Assembly: GCF_001707825.1 (NCBI RefSeq)
Contig: NZ_LYBM01000004.1
Coordinates: 62,001 to 126,000, forward strand
Length of the DNA stretch: 64,000 nucleotides
Direction of reading: 5' to 3'
Source: Veronia pacifica
GTDB lineage: Bacteria; Pseudomonadota; Gammaproteobacteria; Enterobacterales; Vibrionaceae
The notes below the pieces were generated by a model, which was not told the origin of the DNA, did no database searches, and worked only from the letters and a program-made list of their open reading frames with translations. The position numbers and the translations under genes were made by a program. This document shows, piece by piece, positions 58,316 to 64,000 of this stretch (positions within the stretch are counted from its first letter, which is position 1; every line of letters starts with the position of its first letter).

Positions 58316-60835
58316 ATGTACAACGACTTTTTCCAGCTAAAGGAATCGCCATTCGCGATTGTGCCGAATCCAAGGTTTTATTACCTCAGTGATCGTCACA
58401 AGGAAGCGCTCAAGCATGTGTTGACAGGGATTGCGGACGGAGGTGGTCTGGCACTGCTGTCGGGAGAGGTCGGTACCGGAAAAACCATGACGCTTCGTGC
58501 GTTGCGAGAGCGGATGACCGAAAACAGTCAGGTGATTGAGCTGCTTAATCCCGCTGTCAGTGTCAAAGAGTTGATGCAAACCCTGTGTGACGAGCTTGAG
58601 CTGCCTTACGACGAAACCGATGGCACCAAGCGGCTCCATGATTTGATTGTCGCCAAACTGAAAGCCAATGACGCCGCTGATATGCAGACGGTATTACTGG
58701 TGGATGAAGCCCAGCACTTGCTTCCTGATGTGCTTGAGCAGCTCAGACTGCTGACCAATATCGAAACCAGTGAAAGAAAGCTGCTGAAAGTTATCCTGAT
58801 TGGTCAACCAGAGTTGCTGGAGCTGCTTCGACAGCCTAATCTGCGTCAGCTTGCCCAACGGATAACCGCGCGCTATCACTTGATGCCTTTGGTGACTGAA
58901 GAGGTAAAAGAATACATCTCTCACCGCCTGTCTTGTGCTGGTGGGCTCGACCCGCTGTTTGAACCCGGGGCCATCAAGGTGATTGCCAAAGAGACAGGAG
59001 GTATTCCCCGCCTGATCAATCTGGTCTGTGATGCCGCACTGAAGAAAGCCTGTTTGCAACGCTGTTATCGAGTGGACAGCAAGTTGGCTGCAAAAGCGTG
59101 TGAAGAGGTGTTGCATTGGCAGGATACGGTTTCCGCCCGGCGCATTCCCCGCTATTGGCCTTATTATTTGGGTACGGCGGCCAGTGCTGTATTGCTGGGT
59201 GTGGCAGTTAACACCCTCTTTGAGCGTCAGCCTGTTCAAACAGACGGTGCGACTGTCACGGCGATACCTGCATCATCTAACGTGGCAGGGCAGGACAATG
59301 GGCAGAATAGTGCGCTGAACGTCTTGGTCAATCAGCCTGCTTCTCCCGCTCAGCCTGCAGAAACTGGTCCTCCCGTGGCCGCTCAGTCCGTTCGTCAGGT
59401 GGATCTGACGCCGCCTGTAGAAAAGAATGAAGGTGATGTCACCGCGCCCAGCGATACGGCTGAGGTGGCAGCTAGTGATATCGAAGAGTCCGAGCCTCAG
59501 TTAATTGTGACTTCAGCCCCTGATAGATTTGATGGCAATGATCCACTGACTGACTTCGACAGCTACTTTGAGCCTGAAGATACTTCGCCCTTAGCTGACG
59601 GGGTGGCGATGACTGATAATGGCGCAGTCACAGATGACGCGTCCGATGTGATTGATACACCGAAGCCCGCTCCAACGATTTATGAAAAAGCCAGTGTTCC
59701 CTCTGTTGCGATACGCAATCTTTATGCCAGTTGGGGAGTCGAGGCGACGGTTGTTAACCAGAGTTGCTCAAAGGCTGTGAAAAATGGCCTCAGTTGTCTG
59801 AAAACCTCGCTGACGACATCAAGCCTGTTGACCCTTAACAAACCTGCTGTGCTGACAATCACTGAAAACGGCGCAACTTGGTATGCTGTGCTCGAAGGGC
59901 ACTATCGGGATCTGGTGGCACTCAATGTGGCCGGAGAACGGATTATTCGCAGTAAGGCATGGTTACAGGCTCACTGGAAAGGCCAGAGCATGGTGTTGTG
60001 GCGTCCGCCACTGGGCTCTGCCCGCTCGGTGATTTACGGCCAGCAGGGAGACAGGGTGAAATGGCTTGAAAACATGCTGGGCGTAAAAAGTACAAGGTCC
60101 AGTGGCAAGTTCGATGTTCAGTTATGGGAAAAAGTGCTTCAGTTCCAGAAGGATAATAATCTCATTGTGGATGGTATTGCCGGACCCAAAACGCTGATGA
60201 CCCTTGTCAGTCTCAAAGAGAAAATGGGGCCGGAACTGGAAACCGGCAGATTGGTGCAGGATAGTCAGGAAGATATCCGTTTAGCTTCGACTAGTGAGTC
60301 TTCATCGCTGGCGGCTCTGGTTGCCAAGGCGGCCAATGAAACAAAGCCTACCACTTTACCGTCATCGCCATCGCCAGTTGTTACGGCCAAAGCGCCAGTA
60401 CAGGCAGTATCTCCACAAACGAAACCGCTGGCCGATAGTAAACCAACACCGGATACGGACGAACAGATTGGTCTTGATGATCTGGATCTGTCTTCCCTGC
60501 CCAAAGAGCTGGCAGACCGGGTAGAGCTGGCCCTGAGCCGTGACGGCAGTCGAACACTGGATGGTAAGCTGTCTCGTGTCACGCCAACACCATCGAACGT
60601 ATCGCGTATCTCAGACCTGCCTCCCGGCGTGATGAGTCGCATGCCAAAAATGAACTTCCAGCAACACAATTATGCCTCTGACCCCAATAAGCGATGGGTG
60701 AAGGTCAATAACAGAAAAGTGCTGGAAGGCCAGAAGGTCGCCGAGGGCGTGGTGTTGCTTGGTATTGAACCCCAGCAGGTGGTCGTACAGTTTGAGAGGA
60801 ACCTGATTGCAATCCCTGCATTGTCAGACCGCTGA
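58316..60835 (+). CDS. GspA/ExeA-like ATPase fused to a GspB/ExeB-like domain
   Basis: 839 aa single ORF. Residues 1-265 form an AAA ATPase (Walker A GEVGTGKT at 50-57, Walker B VLLVDEAQHLL near 125). A membrane helix follows at about 280-300 (PYYLGTAASAVLLGVAVN). The periplasmic part has a Pro/Ala-rich linker, a peptidoglycan-binding domain near 580-640 (GDRVKWLENML, FQKDNNLIVDGIAGPKTL) and a second linker. The final 110 residues look like a T2SS GspB domain (KRWVKVNNRKVLEGQ, LLGIEPQQVVVQFERN). In Aeromonas and Vibrio ExeA and ExeB are two proteins that place the secretin in the cell wall. Here they appear as one. Start ATG 58316 with a GGTAAAG site. Confidence 0.85.
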   Translation: MYNDFFQLKESPFAIVPNPRFYYLSDRHKEALKHVLTGIADGGGLALLSGEVGTGKTMTLRALRERMTENSQVIELLNPAVSVKELMQTLCDELELPYDETDGTKRLHDLIVAKLKANDAADMQTVLLVDEAQHLLPDVLEQLRLLTNIETSERKLLKVILIGQPELLELLRQPNLRQLAQRITARYHLMPLVTEEVKEYISHRLSCAGGLDPLFEPGAIKVIAKETGGIPRLINLVCDAALKKACLQRCYRVDSKLAAKACEEVLHWQDTVSARRIPRYWPYYLGTAASAVLLGVAVNTLFERQPVQTDGATVTAIPASSNVAGQDNGQNSALNVLVNQPASPAQPAETGPPVAAQSVRQVDLTPPVEKNEGDVTAPSDTAEVAASDIEESEPQLIVTSAPDRFDGNDPLTDFDSYFEPEDTSPLADGVAMTDNGAVTDDASDVIDTPKPAPTIYEKASVPSVAIRNLYASWGVEATVVNQSCSKAVKNGLSCLKTSLTTSSLLTLNKPAVLTITENGATWYAVLEGHYRDLVALNVAGERIIRSKAWLQAHWKGQSMVLWRPPLGSARSVIYGQQGDRVKWLENMLGVKSTRSSGKFDVQLWEKVLQFQKDNNLIVDGIAGPKTLMTLVSLKEKMGPELETGRLVQDSQEDIRLASTSESSSLAALVAKAANETKPTTLPSSPSPVVTAKAPVQAVSPQTKPLADSKPTPDTDEQIGLDDLDLSSLPKELADRVELALSRDGSRTLDGKLSRVTPTPSNVSRISDLPPGVMSRMPKMNFQQHNYASDPNKRWVKVNNRKVLEGQKVAEGVVLLGIEPQQVVVQFERNLIAIPALSDR

Positions 60836-60877
60836 GTTCTGCTGAGCGCAGTCTGGATCCCTTCGATAAAAAGACAT

Positions 60878-60906
60878 AAAAAAAGCTGCCATGAGCAGCT
60901 TTTTTT
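60878..60906 (+). terminator. Terminator of the gspAB-like gene
   Basis: AAAAAGCTGC pairs with GCAGCTTTTT around CATGA, with T7 after it. About 45 nt downstream of the stop. Confidence 0.93.
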
Positions 60907-60919
60907 GTTTTCAGCCCTA

Positions 60920-60943
60920 AACCACCTACTTCAGTAGGTGGTT
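60920..60943. repeat. Perfect hairpin, possible IS200/IS605-type end
   Basis: AACCACCTACT-TC-AGTAGGTGGTT, an exact 11-bp inverted repeat with a two-base loop, lies at the left border of the accessory insert. A similar CCACCTTCT/AGAAGGTGG core lies at 63032-63053, near the dead tnpA. Hairpins like these mark the ends of IS200/IS605 elements. The similarity is by eye; the element's true borders are not established. Confidence 0.5.
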
Positions 60944-60972
60944 ATCATTTAGGTAGGCTTTGTCTGTCTAAA

Positions 60973-61347
60973 TACGGTCTTGCCATTACTACTACAGCGT
61001 CAGGAGGATATGAATTAGACGTTCCGGGCCAAAAGAGGAGAACGAATGATAAATTTGTCAAGGCTGTCAGATTTGCTAGTATTTTGGGTCTATCAAAAAC
61101 TACACACTAAGGTCAATTCAGTGATTTTGCTGGTTCCGGTACAGATTATGATGTTTATCTCGGTCCTGGCGGTTTTACTACGGGTGAGTCGGATACTGTT
61201 ATGCAATCTGCGTCTGTGGGCTTTAGAAGTGGCATATGGGCCTAGGCTATTCGAACTGATACCAGAGTACTTTCGGTTGAGTTTAGTTTAGATGACGGAA
61301 TTGAATTTCATAATTATGCACCCAGCTGTATTCAGTGGGCTTGTTAA
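60973..61347 (+). pseudogene. Toxin-CT-like remnant with two in-frame stops
   Basis: A frame of 124 codons reads YGLAITTTASGGYELDVPGQ, KAVRFASILGLSKTTH, TAA (61108), GQFSDFAGSGTDYDVYLGPG, QSASVGFRSGIWA, TAG (61243), VLSVEFSLDDGIEFHNYAP and ends CIQWAC-TAA (61345-61347). No indel is needed; only two nonsense codons interrupt it. The style recalls C-terminal modules of Rhs-type polymorphic toxins, but I cannot assign it. No start codon with a ribosome site is seen, so the true 5' end is lost. A different frame with an ATG at 61046 is a shadow. Confidence 0.5.
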
Positions 61348-61365
61348 CAATATTTAGGGCAAAAA

Positions 61366-61617
61366 ATGGATCACGTTAGCGATAATTTTTTAAATAGTAT
61401 TGTAATAGTACTATCGTTTACCATCATGATAGTTGCTTTGATGACAGTGGTATATCTGTTTAAAATTAGCAAGGAATTATATTTACACAAGAAAATTGAT
61501 TATGTTTTATTGGTGAAATTTGCAATATGTATTATTTTTATATTTTCTGTCAGGGAGTTTATCATAGATAGACAAGTAGTCTTTGATATAGGCTACCAAG
61601 ATACTACTAAAAAATAA
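61366..61617 (+). CDS. Small membrane protein, paralogue of the next gene
   Basis: 83 aa with two predicted membrane helices (IVIVLSFTIMIVALMTVVYL and LLVKFAICIIFIFSV) joined by a charged KKIDY loop. ATG 61366 has AGGGC upstream. It resembles the next ORF in size, topology and sequence (ALMTVVYLFKISKELYLHKK against ALTIAILHVFKFFYKLYIEY). The A+T-rich composition differs from the core. Unknown function; possibly immunity proteins for the toxin-like remnant just upstream, by analogy with toxin/immunity gene orders. Confidence 0.55.
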   Translation: MDHVSDNFLNSIVIVLSFTIMIVALMTVVYLFKISKELYLHKKIDYVLLVKFAICIIFIFSVREFIIDRQVVFDIGYQDTTKK

Positions 61618-61652
61618 TTGGCTCTCTTCCCTTTACCGAAAATTTATATGAT

Positions 61653-61949
61653 GTGGGGAAGAGTATATATAACTTAGCAAGTAATGAAGTAATGAAAGAA
61701 ACCTTTTTCACATTTGTAGGTGGAGCTATTCTGATTAGCGCTATGATTGCATTGACTATTGCAATATTGCATGTGTTTAAATTTTTTTATAAGCTATATA
61801 TTGAATATAAAATTGAACCATCTGCTCTTTTAAAAGCCATGTTTTTTATTATATATGTTTTTATTTCCTCTCAAGTGATAATTGAATATACAGATTTATT
61901 CAATTTTAACTATCATGAGAAAGATATGACTATGAAAGAAGTTAAATAA
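61653..61949 (+). CDS. Small membrane protein, paralogue of the preceding gene
   Basis: 98 aa from a GTG at 61653; an in-frame ATG 13 codons later (61692) is an alternative start. Two membrane helices around a short charged loop, then a polar tail rich in Glu and Lys. Similar to the preceding ORF, suggesting tandem duplication. Function unknown. Confidence 0.5.
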   Translation: MGKSIYNLASNEVMKETFFTFVGGAILISAMIALTIAILHVFKFFYKLYIEYKIEPSALLKAMFFIIYVFISSQVIIEYTDLFNFNYHEKDMTMKEVK

Positions 61950-62559
61950 TTAATTTTATTTTAAGATTCCTATTTAGAATTTTTATAAAAATTTGGCATT
62001 TAAAATGCATCATCATTGTTCATAAATAACATCTCAGATATGATCTTTTGACTATGATAGGTTAATGTGTCGAGTCACATAGCAATAATTACTCATAAAA
62101 TTATAAGTCTCGATATAAGTATTGAACACTCGGGAGTGATTAGCTGTCTATCTTCAATTTACACTTATGACTAAAAGTATTAGTTTGTTTTATTACAATC
62201 ATCAGGAAAAACCACCATAAATAAAAATATGAAAATGATTAATAATTTCAATACAGACTTTCAATACGTGAATTCTTTATGAAATACCATCTAAGTAAGA
62301 TAGGGCTTTTTATTTAGAGCTAGTAAATCAAACTTAGCTTGGGTCTTAATATTATTATTTTTATTAACTATAAATAAAAGATAAAAAATAATCTTTAAAA
62401 TTTTCATTGCTAAAAAACTCTATTTTCATCACATAGTAAATAAAAAGTTTAATTGAAATAAAAAGGTTTTTAATTCTTAAAGTTAGTAAATTTTTAATAC
62501 ATTTCTACCCATGCTAAATGGACTCTCGATTTTTAGCGAAGTCGAAGAGGACATAAAGC
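61950..62559. other. A+T-rich intergenic stretch
   Basis: About 610 nt, strongly A+T-rich, with no open frame of note and multiple A/T runs. Near its end (62521-62550) a CTCTCGA...TCGAAGAG imperfect hairpin lies ahead of tnpA. It may be the IS200-type 5' leader hairpin that limits transposase translation. Confidence 0.5.
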
Positions 62560-62993
62560 ATGAGTAGATACAAGCAAGCATCGCATGTGTATTGGAAGTG
62601 TCAATATCAAATTGTATGAACGCCGAAATATAGATTATTAATTTTAAAGAACAAAGTAGGCAAGGAGGTGTTTCGATGCATCCATGTTTATTGCAGTCAA
62701 TTAGGATGTGAAGTGGTAGAACTGAGCGTTCAAGTTGACCATGTTCACCTAGTCGTCAAGGTGCCCCAAAACTATCAATATCCAAGCTGATGGGGGCGTT
62801 GAAAGGAAAAATAGCTCTGAAGATGTTTAGCAAATTCCCGTATTTGCGTAAGAACAAGCTTTGGGGAAGTCGTTTCTGGCAGAGGGGTTATTTCGTTGAT
62901 ACGGTCGGCATCAATGAAGAAATAATTCGCCGATATGTAAGACACCAAGAAAGGGTGGAAAAGCAAAGTCAGTTAGAGATAGAGCTGGAATAG
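62560..62993 (+). pseudogene. tnpA: IS200/IS605-family transposase TnpA, decayed
   Basis: Reads MSRYKQASHVYWKCQYQIV, then TGA (a Trp codon in relatives), TPKYRLLILKNKVGKEVFRC, and the HUH motif VDHVHLVVKVP. Then the frame is lost where CCCC replaces an expected CCCCC (near 62765). It resumes KLMGALKGKIALKMFSKFPY, LWGSRFWQRGYFVDTVG and EIIRRYVRHQE with the catalytic Tyr. About 144 aa when repaired. Y1 transposases move single-stranded DNA using end hairpins. With a nonsense codon and a frameshift it is inactive. Confidence 0.85.
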
Positions 62994-63011
62994 CCAAAAG
63001 CCCCCTTTACG

Positions 63012-63073
63012 GGGCTAACTGAAAGTAAACATCCACCTTCTTTAGAAGGTGGATGTTTACTTTCAGTTAGCCC
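63012..63073. repeat. Perfect 30-bp inverted repeat with a two-base loop
   Basis: GGGCTAACTGAAAGTAAACA... (30 nt) is followed by TT and its exact reverse complement. The first bases also take part in a smaller AGCCCC/GGGGCT hairpin (62998-63016). It lies at the right border of the tnpA remnant, so it probably includes the element's right-end hairpin. A perfect palindrome this long is unusual and often unstable. Confidence 0.9.
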
Positions 63074-63096
63074 TCATACAGGACGAGACTGAACGA

Positions 63097-63708
63097 TTAC
63101 GCCCAACCGCGTGGGTGCTGTTTTTTCTTCGGGATCAGGTGTGGCAGGAGCAGGCCGAAGAGCAGACCAACACCAGCGACAATGCCACCGTAGAGGAAGT
63201 AGCGCATCAGCAGGTCATCTTTTTGCGTGTCCAGCTTGGCGCTGAGTTCGCGTTTCTCCGTCAGTGCTTCTTCGAGCTTCTGACGCAACTGGCTGTTACT
63301 CACTTCAAGTTCTTGTAACTGCTTTGAGCGAAGTTCCAGTGATTCAACCAATCCTTTTTGCTTGGAGTCAGCGTCCTGCTGCGCGTTGTTCAGTGCGCTC
63401 TTCAGCGTTTTCAGTTCTTTTTCCAATGCAGGCATTCTCACTTTAAGGCCCGGATTGTCAGATACATACTTGCTGTTTATCCAGCCTTTGCGACCACGGG
63501 AGTCAATGATTTGAGAATAACCATCCTTTTGCCCACCAATAACAGTGACGGCTTCGCCTGAGTCCACACTGCCGATAATGCGGTACTTCGTACCCGGACC
63601 AGAGTGCATGTAGGTAAAAAGGTCTTCGGAGACGTACTGGCTTTTCGCGAATGCGCCGGGTGCCAATAGCAGCATGAGCATCGCCAGAGCTGAAAAGAGT
63701 TGCTTCAC
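63097..63708 (-). CDS. TIGR04211-type SH3 domain protein (YgiM-like)
   Basis: 203 aa from GTG 63708, chosen for an AAGGAAG ribosome site and because a signal peptide then begins (VKQLFSALAMLMLLLAPGAFA); a longer upstream reading is not supported. A bacterial SH3 domain follows (YMHSGPGTKYRIIGSVDSGE, then KGWINSKYVS). After it come a long coiled coil (residues 105-165) and a C-terminal membrane helix (YGGIVAGVGLLFGLLLPHL). It resembles YgiM of Escherichia coli. The role is unclear, probably periplasmic cell-wall binding anchored in the inner membrane. Confidence 0.88.
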   Translation of the reverse strand: MKQLFSALAMLMLLLAPGAFAKSQYVSEDLFTYMHSGPGTKYRIIGSVDSGEAVTVIGGQKDGYSQIIDSRGRKGWINSKYVSDNPGLKVRMPALEKELKTLKSALNNAQQDADSKQKGLVESLELRSKQLQELEVSNSQLRQKLEEALTEKRELSAKLDTQKDDLLMRYFLYGGIVAGVGLLFGLLLPHLIPKKKQHPRGWA

Positions 63709-63780
63709 GGTTTCTTCCTTTGCTGAGGTCGTGAGTAAAATGTCAGACAGATAGTAAAAAATTTCGGATAGAGGCACAAC

Positions 63781-63807
63781 AAAAGGGAGACATAAGCTCC
63801 CTTTTTT
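63781..63807 (-). terminator. Terminator between pit and the SH3 gene
   Basis: GGGAG pairs with CTCCC around seven bases with A and T runs on both sides. It lies after the pit stop and before the SH3-domain gene on the minus strand. Confidence 0.7.
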
Positions 63808-63893
63808 AGATCACATGATGGCCCTAAACAGCATAGATTCGACCTGTATCACCTTATGAAAGTTCAGTTTACGGTCGAATCTATTTGCAGGTT

Positions 63894-64000
63894 TTAACGG
63901 AAGGCTGCTTCTAGCACGTAGAAGAAGATCACTGACAACAGTGCGCCAGCAGGCAAGGTGACAATCCAGGATGCAACAATGTTGCGAACGACACCCATGT
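63894..64000 (-). CDS. pit: Inorganic phosphate transporter Pit, 3' end only
   Basis: The final 35 codons read VVRNIVASWIVTLPAGALLS, then VIFFYVLEAAF and Arg, ending TAA at 63894. This hydrophobic tail with WxVTxPxxAxxS pattern is typical of the last helix of Pit phosphate permeases, which import phosphate with a proton. The gene's 5' part lies outside the window. Pit next to a TIGR04211 SH3 protein is a vibrio-like order. Confidence 0.8.
   Translation of the reverse strand, partial: MGVVRNIVASWIVTLPAGALLSVIFFYVLEAAFR

Noticed and set aside
61046-61291. 81-codon plus-strand ORF (MINLSRLSDLL...)
   Set aside because: It lies out of frame over the 124-codon remnant, whose translation is more protein-like despite two stops.
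60973-61347. Stop-codon readthrough or recoding in the toxin-like remnant
   Set aside because: Two different stops (TAA and TAG), with no recoding signal seen and no start; decay is simpler.

Overview
The window looks like a chromosomal stretch of a marine gammaproteobacterium, most likely in or near the Vibrionaceae. The support is core gene content and order: rpsU-yqeY-dnaG-rpoD opposite tsaD, leuABCD, ilvIH beside an AMP-forming acyl-CoA ligase, an MJ1255/VC2487-type glycosyltransferase after a PAP2 phosphatase, and cca, exeA/exeB-like sequence, a TIGR04211-type SH3 protein and pit. The species cannot be named from this alone.

Layout. 1-1.8 kb: a truncated periplasmic substrate-binding protein and a GGDEF diguanylate cyclase. 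1.9-5.3 kb: the thiamine uptake operon thiBPQ (minus strand) under a clear TPP riboswitch. 5.8-7.4 kb: two exported proteins (DUF547 and a DUF4344-type metallopeptidase). 7.5-12.4 kb: leuABCD with a leucine-rich leader peptide and attenuator; leuA and leuC each carry a frameshift here. 13-14.7 kb: PAP2 phosphatase and a frameshifted glycosyltransferase. 14.8-22.9 kb: a complete-looking DMSP catabolic cluster, with dddD (split by a one-base contraction) and a LysR regulator on the minus strand and dddT-dddB-dddC on the plus strand. Together these would import DMSP, release dimethyl sulfide, and oxidise the C3 product toward acetyl-CoA. 23.3-29.6 kb: acyl-CoA ligase, ilvIH, a possible small membrane protein, pykF. 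30.4-38.6 kb: a secreted M28 aminopeptidase with PKD and chitin-binding-type repeats, a desaturase/hydrolase pair opposite a TetR regulator, a pilin-like protein, an SDR and a small membrane protein.

38.9-46 kb is an accessory island, visibly A+T-rich in its middle. It holds a P-loop kinase, the C-terminal remnant of a tyrosine recombinase, a broken NERD-helicase gene and, convergent to it, a tightly overlapped gene pair. The pair is a DGMQR-motif (DGQHR/DUF262-like) protein followed by a protein with a HEPN-type R-x4-H motif. This pair is the best candidate for a poorly described defence-type system. Decayed gene fragments follow.

46-60.8 kb returns to core genes: a Coa1-like protein, tRNA-Ile2(CAU), rpoD, dnaG, yqeY, rpsU, tsaD, plsY, folB, folK, uppP, cca, and one ORF joining GspA/ExeA-like and GspB/ExeB-like parts. 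60.9-63.1 kb is a second accessory insert: a 124-codon remnant with two in-frame stops, two related small membrane proteins, an A+T-rich stretch, a decayed IS200/IS605 transposase and a perfect 30-bp inverted repeat. The window closes with the SH3-domain protein and the 3' end of pit.

Several genes carry single frameshifts, most of them one-base contractions in short C or G runs. From one sequence I cannot tell sequencing error from true pseudogenes. Function names rest on motif recognition from reading; no database search was run.
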